NCBI RefSeq assembly: GCF_028595285.1
Contig: NZ_JAQQXQ010000009.1
Location: 56,447-120,446 of the forward strand
From: Erythrobacter fulvus
GTDB taxonomy: Bacteria; Pseudomonadota; Alphaproteobacteria; Sphingomonadales; Sphingomonadaceae
DNA: 64,000 nt
Direction of reading: 5' to 3'
The stretch's first letter is position 1; each line of letters starts with the position of its first letter. The notes below the pieces were generated by a model, which worked only from the letters and a program-made list of their open reading frames with translations, made no database searches and was not told the origin of the DNA. Shown here piece by piece: positions 53,892-62,121 of this stretch. A program made the translations under genes and the position numbers.

Positions 53892-54305
53892 CTACCCCTC
53901 GATCACGCGCGTTTGCGGATGATGCTTATCGAGATGCTTGCGGATGATCCGCAGGTTGCGGGTGTTGGAGCGGAACAGGAAGTCCGCAGCATCGCCGACC
54001 ACAGGGATCGCGCCGATCGCGGTGTCGAGCAGAACGTTGGCGCCCATCCGCGCAAGCTTCCACTTCGACAGGCCCAGATTGCGCGCTTCCCAGACGACAT
54101 AGGCACCCAGCGCCGCGGCCACGACATCGCCCAGCACCGGAACCAGCCCGATCAATGCATCGAGCCCCACCGGCATGTTGACCCCGGGCACAACGAAGCT
54201 CCGCTCCAGCAGGCGCTCCATCATCTCCACCCGTGCACGCACGGATGCAGTGTCGGTGCCGGTCAGCATTGCAAAATTCATCGGCCGGGGACGGGTCTGG
54301 TTCAC
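53892..54305 (-). CDS. DUF4112 domain protein
   Basis: This 137-aa protein has the DUF4112 domain with the motifs GVNMPVGLDALIGLVPVLGDVVAAALGAY and TAIGAIPVVGDAADFLFRSNTRN (in pieces). Two or so hydrophobic segments suggest membrane association. The GTG start at 54305 has GGGAAAGGA 8 nt upstream; ATG 54281 and ATG 54329 are alternatives. It lies 20 nt after the substrate-binding lipoprotein gene. The function is unknown. Confidence 0.75.
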   Translation of the reverse strand: MNQTRPRPMNFAMLTGTDTASVRARVEMMERLLERSFVVPGVNMPVGLDALIGLVPVLGDVVAAALGAYVVWEARNLGLSKWKLARMGANVLLDTAIGAIPVVGDAADFLFRSNTRNLRIIRKHLDKHHPQTRVIEG

Positions 54306-54325
54306 GTGGGTAATCCTTTCCCTTT

Positions 54326-55789
54326 TCATGTGGTGGGTTGGGACAGCGGGAACAAGGGGTGCAAACCCCACTGGTTGGCAAGGTAGCTGCTGATCGATCC
54401 GCGCACGAGCGACCAGCGCACCGGTGCACCAAGCGGAATATAGACTTCGCGCGCAACCAGCGCGGCATGCGCTTCGGCCAGCAGCCGTTCGCGGACGACC
54501 GGATCGCGTTCCTCCAGCGACTGGCGAACCAACGCATCCGCCTGGGGCGAGCAAAGACCGGCTTTCAGCGAGCAATTGAACTGGTTGAGATACCAGCGCG
54601 GCGAAGAATATCGCGCCAGATTATCGCGCAGCTCGATCTCGGCCCCTTCGCCTGGGGCAGCGCGGACAATCGCAACGCCGATTTGCGCCCAGGCATTGGC
54701 CAGCTGACGAAACAGGATATCGCTGCCCGGCCCCGCAGGCAGGCCAACCTTGATCTGCGCCTTTTCTCCCGCTTCTGCTTCCCAAGCCCGGATCCGCGCC
54801 GCCGCGGTCGCACGCCGTTGGTCGAGCGAGAGATCCTGCCAGCGCTGGGCCGGATAGGGCGGTTCGGAAAACTGGCCCGGCGGCACGATCCATGTGCTGG
54901 CCTGCCAACCTCCCAAGCCGAAAGGCTGGATCAGCGCCGCACGGTCGATCGCCATCGACAAGGCCTCGCGTCGTGCCGGATCGGACAGCAGGCCCTTGTC
55001 TTCGCGGATCACCAGTCCGAGCAGACCCAGCGCAGGATCAACCTGAATCGTGCCGCGCGATAGCGGACCGGCCTCGGCGAGCGGAAAGTCGATAATGCTG
55101 CCCCCCAGCACAAGGTCGACATCCCCCCGAGAAAAGGCTTCCGCGGCTTTCTCGGCAGACATGGCCCGGACATTGAGCGGTCGAGCCAGCGCCTCCCAAT
55201 CCTCGCGCGCAGGCAGACCGCGCGCTTCGGGCGGCAGGGCCGACAGCCGGGCTAGCATGGCATCGTCGTCTCGCGAAACCACCATCGGCCCCGACCCGCT
55301 GCCGTTCTTCACAAAGCCCAGTTCCGGCTGGGCGAGCAATCTCAAGAAGTCGGGCATCGGTCCCGACAGCCGCACTTCGATCACCCGGCCCGTCATCGCC
55401 CGTATTTCGGAAACCTTGTCGAGATCGAGCCCGAGCGAAGTGTCCCGCAAGCGCCTGATCGCGTCGCGGAGCAGACGACGCACATCGACCGCGCTGATTT
55501 CCTCGCCGTCGGGCCAAGTGCCGTCTCGAAGGCGGAAGATGTAGCTCAGGCCATCATCGGTTACGATCCAACGCTCGGCCAGTGCCGGCACCACCTGCCC
55601 GCCGGGATCAAGCGCGACCAGTCCTTCGAAACTCGCCGCCCGAAGATGCTGGGCGGCAGGAGAGAGGCGCACGCCTTGCTGGAACAGGCTTTCGGGCGCC
55701 CCGATAATTGCCACGTTTACAGGCCCGCCACCGTTGGACGGACCGCAGGAGCCGAGCGTCAGCAGTAACAGGGCGAACCAGAATCTCAT
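54326..55789 (-). CDS. ABC transporter substrate-binding lipoprotein (family 5)
   Basis: This 487-aa family 5 (DppA/OppA-like) protein has a lipobox LTLGSC near residue 14. It has the characteristic FEGLVALDPGGQVVPALAERW and WPDGEEISAVDVRRLL segments and binds peptides or similar ligands. No permease or ATPase gene is nearby, so its partner is unknown. The start is at 55789. Confidence 0.85.
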   Translation of the reverse strand: MRFWFALLLLTLGSCGPSNGGGPVNVAIIGAPESLFQQGVRLSPAAQHLRAASFEGLVALDPGGQVVPALAERWIVTDDGLSYIFRLRDGTWPDGEEISAVDVRRLLRDAIRRLRDTSLGLDLDKVSEIRAMTGRVIEVRLSGPMPDFLRLLAQPELGFVKNGSGSGPMVVSRDDDAMLARLSALPPEARGLPAREDWEALARPLNVRAMSAEKAAEAFSRGDVDLVLGGSIIDFPLAEAGPLSRGTIQVDPALGLLGLVIREDKGLLSDPARREALSMAIDRAALIQPFGLGGWQASTWIVPPGQFSEPPYPAQRWQDLSLDQRRATAAARIRAWEAEAGEKAQIKVGLPAGPGSDILFRQLANAWAQIGVAIVRAAPGEGAEIELRDNLARYSSPRWYLNQFNCSLKAGLCSPQADALVRQSLEERDPVVRERLLAEAHAALVAREVYIPLGAPVRWSLVRGSISSYLANQWGLHPLFPLSQPTT

Positions 55790-55870
55790 CGCGCCTTGCC
55801 TAGCAGCTTGTGCGGCAAGGGTCAGCTTGTCTGGAACGAGATTGCCCGAAGAATTGCGGCTGCGGTGAAA

Positions 55871-56248
55871 TCAGACCTTGCGCAGCTTGGCAGCGTCGGG
55901 CGGCGACGGCGCGCGGTGCGCCCACGAGGGCTTGAGGATGGTGGCCGGAGCAAGCTCATCGGCCTGGAGTGGCCGTCGTGCCTGTTGCGAATCCACTTCC
56001 TCGTCAAATGCAATCCCGAAGCGGTTGTCCTGAACCCACGCGACCGAGCCGGCTATACAGCCGATGTTGCGAAGCTCCACCTCGACCCGGTGGCCGCGTT
56101 TCACCGCGAGATTGCCTTCGGCCATCATGCCGCCGTCGGAAAGGTTGCGCACCCGAACGCGATGGACGTCCGCCCCCTGTTCAACGCGAATGCCTGCCAG
56201 CAGGAACAGGCTGTCGCGCATGACGCTGCGTGTCTCAACTCCCGTCAT
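55871..56248 (-). CDS. PilZ domain protein, probable c-di-GMP receptor
   Basis: This 125-aa protein has the two PilZ motifs: RSVMR (RxxxR, residues 7-11) and NLSDGG (D/NxSxxG type). These keep the residues needed to bind c-di-GMP. The start at 56248 has AAGGAGG 9 nt upstream. No diguanylate cyclase is nearby. A basic, Pro-rich C-terminal tail follows the beta-barrel. Confidence 0.85.
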   Translation of the reverse strand: MTGVETRSVMRDSLFLLAGIRVEQGADVHRVRVRNLSDGGMMAEGNLAVKRGHRVEVELRNIGCIAGSVAWVQDNRFGIAFDEEVDSQQARRPLQADELAPATILKPSWAHRAPSPPDAAKLRKV

Positions 56249-56432
56249 TTCAGGTTCGCCTCCTTGTGACTGCAAGATACTGCCGAACGACACAGGCATA
56301 AGCGAACCGGCCCGACAGCACCATCCGGCGCTATCGATACGCGGTTAACGAGCAGTAAAATATCGCTTGTGAGAGCCCGGGATCGCAGTTGCCGTCCCAA
56401 CGCGGGACAGGGTTTGCGGCGAGCTTACCGAC

Positions 56433-56891
56433 TTAGTCGTCGCGGGAGATTTTTTCCCGGCGCTCATGCGCTTCCTGTGCCTCGACCGTCATCGTGGCAA
56501 CCGGGCGGGCGATCAGACGCCTGAGGCCGATCGGGTCGCCCGTCACCTCGCAATAGCCATACTCGCCTTCGTCCAGGCGGCGCAGCGCGGCGTCGATCTT
56601 GGATACCAGCTTGCGCTGCCGGTCACGCGTGCGAAGTTCGATACCCCAGTCAGTCTCGCTCGATGCACGATCGGTAAGATCGGCTTCGCGGATCGGGCCG
56701 TCGGCGAGCGATTGCAGGGTCTGTCCGGCAGCGGAGTGGATCGAACGTTTCCATTCGATAAGCAGCATACGGAAATAGGCCTGCTGCCGCTCGTTCATGT
56801 ATTCCTCGTCCTCGCTCGGGACGTAGTCCTCAGCGATCAGGCGCTTGGCCTTTTCGAGGATGTCGATTTCGTCAGACGCCGCAGATGCCAT
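56433..56891 (-). CDS. dksA: DksA-type RNA polymerase-binding factor with degenerate zinc finger
   Basis: This 152-aa DksA homologue works with ppGpp in stringent control. The coiled-coil tip motif DLTDRA (DxxDxA) is conserved, and YGYCEVTGDPIGLRRLIARP is the zinc-finger region. Only one of the four usual zinc-binding Cys remains; the others are Thr (CEVT) and Thr/Val in ATMTVEAQ. DksA of this form is known in alphaproteobacteria and is thought to fold without zinc. The start is at 56891. Confidence 0.93.
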   Translation of the reverse strand: MASAASDEIDILEKAKRLIAEDYVPSEDEEYMNERQQAYFRMLLIEWKRSIHSAAGQTLQSLADGPIREADLTDRASSETDWGIELRTRDRQRKLVSKIDAALRRLDEGEYGYCEVTGDPIGLRRLIARPVATMTVEAQEAHERREKISRDD

Positions 56892-57099
56892 GTGGCCCTC
56901 TAATCCCCAATGCGGCTTGCGGACCCTTCGTGTTCTGGCGCCTGAATGTTTTCATTAGCTCACTTGGTCCCGCAAGTCGAAGCAATGGGCGCGCTATAGG
57001 CAAGCCCCCTGATGCGCACAAGCGACTTTGGCAATCACCGGGGATAAAGGTGACGGCCACGACTGTTCTGCCCCATGTCCGGCATAAAGCGTCACCGCG

Positions 57100-57107
57100 T
57101 TAACCAT
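57100..57107 (+). promoter_or_regulatory. CtrA half-site TTAACCAT upstream of the Sel1-repeat gene
   Basis: TTAACCAT matches the CtrA half-site exactly. It lies 76 nt before the Sel1-like gene start. TTGACCAT follows 4 nt later (57111-57118), a near copy. CtrA control is inferred. Confidence 0.45.
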
Positions 57108-57183
57108 TTATTGACCATGTTGGCCGAGTTGTTTGCCAATGGAAGGCCGCAAGGGCGGTCGGGGAACTAACGGGGGACTAACA

Positions 57184-57519
57184 ATGCAGCTGATCTCGAT
57201 TACCGGCAGCGAATTTGAAGCAATGGCGACAACGGAAACATGCGTCGATCTGGGGCTGGCGCGCTGGCTCGCGGCAGCAGCAGAGGGCGATATGAATGCC
57301 TGTTTCGATCTGGGTGTGGCCTATTCGATCGGCAGCAACGGCGCAGAATGCGATCTGATCGAGGCGCACAAGTGGTTCAACCTGGCCGCCGCTCGCGGTC
57401 ACGACGAAGCCGCCAACTGCCGTGCAGATATCTCGGATGACATGACCGCCCGCGAAATCGCCGAAGCACAGCGCCGTGCACGCCAATGGCTGGCGCAGGA
57501 ACGCCTGCGCGCGGCGTGA
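57184..57519 (+). CDS. Sel1-repeat-like protein
   Basis: This 111-aa protein contains SEL1-type helical repeats: ACFDLGVAYSIGSNGAECDLIEAHKWFNLAAARGHDEAA (in pieces, residues about 40-80). Such repeats mediate protein-protein contacts. The start MQLISITG is at 57184. It has no signal peptide. A CtrA half-site lies upstream. The specific role is unknown. Confidence 0.8.
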   Translation: MQLISITGSEFEAMATTETCVDLGLARWLAAAAEGDMNACFDLGVAYSIGSNGAECDLIEAHKWFNLAAARGHDEAANCRADISDDMTAREIAEAQRRARQWLAQERLRAA

Positions 57520-57529
57520 AGCCTACGCT

Positions 57530-58681
57530 TCAGCCGCCCTTTTTGAACGGGGTGCGCCCGCCGAGATAGAGCTGGTCGGAGGCAACCCCTGCCCGCTCGC
57601 GCTCGAGGAAATCGGCTACAGCGGAGCGGAAACCCGGATCGGCAATCCAGTGTGCCGACCATGTCTTTACCGGTTCGTAGCCGCGGGCAAGCTTATGCCC
57701 GCCCTGTGCGCCGGCCTCGACCCGATTAAGCCCGCGCGCAATGGCGATGTCGATTGCCTGATAATAGCACAGTTCGAAATGCAGGAAGCGGACCTCGCGC
57801 GTGCAGCCCCAGTAACGGCCGTAGAGCGCATCCTTGCCAACAAAATTGAGCGCGCCAGCGATCGGCTCGTCCCCGGCATAGGCCAGAATCAGCACGATCC
57901 GGTCCCCCATCCGCTCGCTCAAGAGGCTGAAGGCCTCGCGGGTCAGGTAGGGACTGCCCCATTTCCTCGCCCCGGTATCCTGATAGAACACCCAGAACGC
58001 GTCCCAGTGCTCCTCGCGGATCTCGGCGCCGGTGAGGTGGCGGATCGTCAGTCCCTCGCAAGCCGCGGCGCGTTCCTTGCGCAGGTCCTTGCGCTTGCGT
58101 GACGAAAGCGCGGCCAGGAAGTCGTCGAAACTCGCATAGCCGCGGTTGAACCAGTGGAACTGGATGTCGGACCGCAACAGCCAGCCGGCATCCTCGAACA
58201 GCGGCAATTGTTCCGGCGCAATAAAGGTCGCGTGCGCGCTCGACATACCGTTCTGCAGACACACCGCCTCTGCCCCTTTCAGCAGATGCGGGGCAAGTGA
58301 CGGATCGCTCAGCAGCAGGCGCGGGCCGGTGGCCGGAGTAAAGGGCGCGGCGATCTGGAGCTTGGGGTAGTAACGCCCGCCCGCGCGGTGCCATGCGTCC
58401 GCCCAGCTGTGATCGAACACATATTCGCCCTGGGAATGCCCCTTCGCATAGGACGGCATCGCCGCAAGCAAACGCCCGGCATCGTCGGTGATCGCAATCG
58501 GCGCAGGCTCCCAGCCGGTACCTGGGCCGACCGAGCCGGAATCCTCCATCGCAGTGAGGAATTCGTGTGAAACAAAAGGGTTGTCCTGCCCGCCAAGCGC
58601 ATTCCACTCACCGGCGTCAAAACTGCCGACCGAGGGCGCAATGCGGACAATGAGGCCACCTTCGTTCGGGGCGTCGCTCAC
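57530..58681 (-). CDS. FemAB-like/GNAT-fold protein
   Basis: This 383-aa protein belongs to a FemAB-like GNAT family. The FNRGYASFDDFLAALSSRKRKDLRKERAAA segment (in pieces), the central WVFYQDTGARKWGSPYLT region and GLNRVEAGAQGGHKLARGYEPV (in pieces) are conserved. It probably transfers an acyl or aminoacyl group, but the substrate is unknown. The GTG start at 58681 overlaps the upstream stop as GTGA. It is the last gene of a five-gene operon. Confidence 0.8.
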   Translation of the reverse strand: MSDAPNEGGLIVRIAPSVGSFDAGEWNALGGQDNPFVSHEFLTAMEDSGSVGPGTGWEPAPIAITDDAGRLLAAMPSYAKGHSQGEYVFDHSWADAWHRAGGRYYPKLQIAAPFTPATGPRLLLSDPSLAPHLLKGAEAVCLQNGMSSAHATFIAPEQLPLFEDAGWLLRSDIQFHWFNRGYASFDDFLAALSSRKRKDLRKERAAACEGLTIRHLTGAEIREEHWDAFWVFYQDTGARKWGSPYLTREAFSLLSERMGDRIVLILAYAGDEPIAGALNFVGKDALYGRYWGCTREVRFLHFELCYYQAIDIAIARGLNRVEAGAQGGHKLARGYEPVKTWSAHWIADPGFRSAVADFLERERAGVASDQLYLGGRTPFKKGG

Positions 58682-59412
58682 GCCAGCCCTTCCCCTTCGG
58701 CAATCAGCGCGTCGGCGTGGGCCAGCCCGCGTTCGCGCGTTTCGGGGGAGCGCACCGTCCATGTCAGCAGCGGGCGGCCGCTCTCGCGCCAAAGGGAGAT
58801 GAGCGCATTGGGAATGTCGCGCACATCGCTGGCGAGAAAATCGGGCGCGGCGCGCTCAAGCACATGGGCCGCGCGCCATGCGCCCCTGTAGCCGTGATCG
58901 AGCGTGTCGGTGATGACGAGCCCGCGGGTCACCTCCGGCGCATGCTTCGCGAACCATTCGCCGACGCGCAGATCGAAGCTCATCACCGCCACCGCCACCG
59001 GCCCGGCATAATCCGCCAAAGCCTTGGCTATAGCAATGCAGGGCTCGGCAATCGCGAGATGCGGCTGAGCCTTAACCTCGACGAGGATCGGCACGCGGCC
59101 AGCAACCAGATCGAGCAGTTCCGCCAGCCGCCAAAGCGTTTGCCCGGTTTCCTGCAGCGCGATGCGGCACAACTCGTCCGCCGGACGGAGGGCGACCTTG
59201 CCGCGCTCCTTCGTCAGCCGCTCCAACTCCCAGTCGTGGAACACCAGCGGCACATTGTCGCGGCTCATCTGGATGTCGCACTCGATCCCCATGCCGCGGG
59301 CAATCGCGCCTTCGGCAGCCGCACGCGAATTTTCCGGCACGCCATGGGAATGCAGCCCGCGATGGGCATATTCCCACTGCGTCAGCCAATCCGGAGCGCG
59401 CCGCCGGATCAT
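58678..59412 (-). CDS. Glycerophosphodiester phosphodiesterase
   Basis: This 244-aa GDPD releases glycerol-3-phosphate from phospholipid head-group diesters. The catalytic HRGLHSHGVPENS, ECDIQMSRDNVPLVFHDWEL and VEVKAQ segments are present. There is no signal peptide, so it is cytoplasmic (UgpQ-like). It overlaps both neighbours by 4 bp. Confidence 0.93.
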   Translation of the reverse strand: MIRRRAPDWLTQWEYAHRGLHSHGVPENSRAAAEGAIARGMGIECDIQMSRDNVPLVFHDWELERLTKERGKVALRPADELCRIALQETGQTLWRLAELLDLVAGRVPILVEVKAQPHLAIAEPCIAIAKALADYAGPVAVAVMSFDLRVGEWFAKHAPEVTRGLVITDTLDHGYRGAWRAAHVLERAAPDFLASDVRDIPNALISLWRESGRPLLTWTVRSPETRERGLAHADALIAEGEGLA

Positions 59413-59864
59413 GCGGTCAGAGCGATCACCGCATCGACTTCCACTGCCGCGCCGCGCGGCAGGGCGGGCACGCCGACAGCGGCGCGGGCGTGCTTCCCGG
59501 CATCACCGAACACCTGCTCCATCAGATCCGACGCGCCATTGGCGACTTCCGGCTGATCGGTGAAATCGGCGGTACAATTAATGAAGGCGCCGAGCTTGAC
59601 GATCCGCGCAACCTTTTCGAGCAGCCCGGCGGCCTCAAGCTGGGCGATGATCATCAGCGCGCAGGCGCGCGCGGCGGCTTGCCCGGCTTCAACGCTCACA
59701 TCGTCGCCCAAGCGGCCCTTCACCACCGCCCCATCGACGAAGGGCAGCTGGCCCGAGACATGGGCAAACCCGCCATGCACCACAACCGGCACATAGCTGG
59801 CGACCGGTGCGGCGGCCTTGGGCAGAGTGATGCCGAGTTCGGCGAGTTTGGCGGCGATAGTCAT
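59409..59864 (-). CDS. RidA/YjgF family protein
   Basis: This 151-aa protein of the RidA family acts on reactive enamine/imine intermediates. The HVSGQLPFVDG and ARAAVGVPALPRGAAVEVDAV (in pieces) motifs include the conserved Arg. Its end overlaps GDPD by 4 bp. The longer N-terminus is typical of a RidA subgroup. The specific substrate is unknown. Confidence 0.88.
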   Translation of the reverse strand: MTIAAKLAELGITLPKAAAPVASYVPVVVHGGFAHVSGQLPFVDGAVVKGRLGDDVSVEAGQAAARACALMIIAQLEAAGLLEKVARIVKLGAFINCTADFTDQPEVANGASDLMEQVFGDAGKHARAAVGVPALPRGAAVEVDAVIALTA

Positions 59865-59867
59865 TTG

Positions 59868-60488
59868 TCAGTCCTCCAGTCGTTCGAGCAGCCACGGCAG
59901 GGCTTCGTCCCACCGGTCAATCCGGGCTTCGGCATGGCCTGCCTTGTGGGCGCAATCAATGGCATGGGCGATCATCGGCTCGCCGCAAAGGTGCAGCCGC
60001 GTGACGTGCGGCGTGATTTCGGCGACCGAGGCATGGTGCTGTGCGAGATCGTCAATGAACAGCGCGCGGGTCGGCGCATATTCGTCGATGATCGCCTTTA
60101 GCGCGGGGCCCTTGGGTCCCTGGTTGGTGAAGACACGGGCATTGATCCCGACCTTGGCGAGCTGCTCCGCCCTGGCATCGCGGTGGTGATCGACGAGGTT
60201 GGTGAGGATCACCACGTCGGCCTTTTCGGCAAGGGTATTGATCCCCTCCACCGCGCCCGCGATCGGCTTTTGCGAATCCATCTCGTTGTCGAAGAAGCTG
60301 CGCAGCATCCGCCAGATATCGGGCGGGGCAAGCAGTTCGCCGCTGGCCTGCCAGCGGAGCGCTTCGGCGAAATTGTGCCCTTCAAGATGGAAGCTTACGC
60401 CCTGGCTTTCCTCAAGCCAGTCCTTGAAGGGGGCAACCATGTGCAGCAGCACTTCGTCGCAATCGCTGATGATCAGGGGGCGGGTCAT
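59868..60488 (-). CDS. HAD superfamily hydrolase
   Basis: This 206-aa HAD hydrolase has motif I SDCDEVLL (DxD), motif II VILTNL, the Lys region GPKGPALKAI and motif IV ALFIDDLAQHHA. The substrate is unknown. It overlaps the upstream DUF3572 gene by 4 bp and is 3 nt before RidA. Confidence 0.85.
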   Translation of the reverse strand: MTRPLIISDCDEVLLHMVAPFKDWLEESQGVSFHLEGHNFAEALRWQASGELLAPPDIWRMLRSFFDNEMDSQKPIAGAVEGINTLAEKADVVILTNLVDHHRDARAEQLAKVGINARVFTNQGPKGPALKAIIDEYAPTRALFIDDLAQHHASVAEITPHVTRLHLCGEPMIAHAIDCAHKAGHAEARIDRWDEALPWLLERLED

Positions 60489-60835
60489 GGCAGTAAAGCG
60501 TCCTTGGCGGCGACCAGTTCCTCAGGCGTGACGGCCAACGCCTCGGCCGCTCGGATCAGATCAGGTTCGTAATTGGTCAGGAATTCGATTGCCGAAGCGA
60601 GAATCGCCGGATCGCCGAGACCGGCGCGGAGTGTTTCGGGATCAAGCCCGGTCAGATCGAGATAACGCACAGCCCGCTCCTCGCTCTCGAGCACCCAGCC
60701 GAGCGTGGCCAGCGGCAGCACCTGCGGGCTCGCTGTGGGTCCGGCAGATTCAGGATCGGCTGGAAGCGGGATTGTCGTGTCCTCTCTGGAGGGGTAATCG
60801 TCAGTCTTGGTCGGATGCGGGGCGTGCAGTGACAA
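60485..60835 (-). CDS. DUF3572 protein
   Basis: This protein of about 116 aa has the DUF3572 signature LGWVLESEERAVRYLDLTGLDPETLR (in pieces) and FLTNYEPDLIRAAEALAV. The start is uncertain: the longest frame uses TTG at 60835, and GTG in PQVLPLAT is possible. Adjacency of DUF3572 to divK is seen in other alphaproteobacteria. The 5' end overlaps the divK start by 7 bp. Confidence 0.75.
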   Translation of the reverse strand: MSLHAPHPTKTDDYPSREDTTIPLPADPESAGPTASPQVLPLATLGWVLESEERAVRYLDLTGLDPETLRAGLGDPAILASAIEFLTNYEPDLIRAAEALAVTPEELVAAKDALLP

Positions 60836-61197
60836 AACGGATAATGGTTGTCGAGGATAATGACCTCAACCGGAAATTGTTCTGCGATGTGCTCAGAGCC
60901 AATGGCTTTGACGTGGAGCCGGTCGCCGATGGGAACGTGGTGCTTGATACTGCTCGCGCGGTCTCGCCCGATCTCATCATCATGGACATCCAGCTGGGGG
61001 GCGTTTCGGGCGTCGACCTGATCGAGGCTGCCAAGCGTGACCGCAAGCTTGCGCCCATTCCAGTCCTTGCGGTGACCGCCTTTGCCGCCAAGGGCGATGA
61101 GGAGCGGATCCGTGCGGCCGGCGCTGCGGGCTATTTGTCGAAGCCGGTATCGATCAGCCCGTTCATGACTGCGGTGCGCGCGTTGCTGCCCGTCTAG
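60829..61197 (+). CDS. divK: Single-domain response regulator DivK
   Basis: This 122-aa receiver protein is DivK, the cell-division regulator that feeds the CtrA phosphorelay. The start is GTG 60829 (KRIMVVEDNDLNRKLFCDVL). The phospho-acceptor Asp is in LIIMDIQLGGVSGVDLI (residue about 53), and the Lys is in AAGYLSKPVSISPF. There is no output domain. pleD, which often follows, is absent. Confidence 0.9.
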   Translation: MTKRIMVVEDNDLNRKLFCDVLRANGFDVEPVADGNVVLDTARAVSPDLIIMDIQLGGVSGVDLIEAAKRDRKLAPIPVLAVTAFAAKGDEERIRAAGAAGYLSKPVSISPFMTAVRALLPV

Positions 61198-61739
61198 AGC
61201 CCGTTTTCGATCAGATAAATCGCCAACGTCAGGCCCAGCCCACCAAGGAACAGATGATAGGCGAGCGCAAGATAACGATACTTGCGGCGGTGCAGGACCT
61301 GCCCGTTCTGGTATAGGTCGCGCAGCATCACGCGGTAGAGTGTCTCGTCCGAACGCAGCTTTTCGAGCATGTCGGCAATCCACTCCTCTTCCTTTAACAA
61401 GGAAAAATGACTGAAGAACAAAGGATTGAACTTTCCTTCTGCAACAGCCTTCGGCCTGAGGGGCGGTGTGATCGCGAGGACGGCGAAAATTGCCGACAGG
61501 AAGGAAGTGGCGGCGAGGCAGACCACCGACCATTTCACTTCTTCCGAAAAAGTCTGCGTGATCACCAGCGAGAACACCACGAAGGTGGCACCGATCAGAA
61601 TGTTGGCCTTTCCGTCAGCCATCTGCGACAGCGCCAGGGTATTGGTCTGCGCGGTACGGATAAGATGCACGCTTTGCGCCGAAAGCGGAGCGTCGCTCGG
61701 TGGTGGCGTTCCGTCTTCAAGCCGCTCATCCCCGGCCAT
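61194..61739 (-). CDS. Pycsar effector-like (DUF5706) membrane protein
   Basis: This 181-aa protein matches the transmembrane effector family of Pycsar defence systems: LALSQMADGKANILIGATFVVFSL (residues about 36-59, in pieces) has the ADxKA signature leading into the first TM. Three or so TM segments are expected. No uridylate/cytidylate cyclase is adjacent, so it appears to be an orphan. The start at 61739 follows GGGAGAGG closely. It is convergent with divK, overlapping by 4 bp. Confidence 0.75.
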   Translation of the reverse strand: MAGDERLEDGTPPPSDAPLSAQSVHLIRTAQTNTLALSQMADGKANILIGATFVVFSLVITQTFSEEVKWSVVCLAATSFLSAIFAVLAITPPLRPKAVAEGKFNPLFFSHFSLLKEEEWIADMLEKLRSDETLYRVMLRDLYQNGQVLHRRKYRYLALAYHLFLGGLGLTLAIYLIENGL

Positions 61740-61864
61740 TCCGCCTCTCCCGATTGCTCGCTGCGCAGCCGAAAACTTGACAAGCTGCATCATCCGTCGC
61801 TTTGCAGCCGTATACCCTAGGCAAAAGCCATCCGACAACCAACCGACGAAAGCCCCCAGACGCC

Positions 61865-62107
61865 ATGACCCCTGCCGAAGTCGACGAGCGCATCCGCACC
61901 CTGATCGAACCCTTCAACAAGAAGGGAGTTGCGATCGAGGATTCCACCACCTTCGCAGGCGATCTCGAGTTTGACAGCCTGACGGTGATGGATTTCGTCG
62001 CCGCGATCGAGGATGAATTCGACATCATCATCAGCATGAACCAGCAGGCCGAGATCGAAAACTGGGGTCAGCTCGTCGTGGCAGTCCACAAGCTGCAGGA
62101 TAGCTGA
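61865..62107 (+). CDS. Acyl carrier protein of the sphingolipid locus
   Basis: This 80-aa ACP has the phosphopantetheine Ser in LEFDSLTVMDFVA (residue about 39). It is followed by the helical DIIISMNQQAEIENWGQ. It lies 14 nt before the SPT gene. Dedicated ACPs beside SPT supply acyl thioesters for sphingolipid synthesis in related bacteria. The start is at 61865. Confidence 0.9.
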   Translation: MTPAEVDERIRTLIEPFNKKGVAIEDSTTFAGDLEFDSLTVMDFVAAIEDEFDIIISMNQQAEIENWGQLVVAVHKLQDS

Positions 62108-62121
62108 TAAAGGCCACAGGC

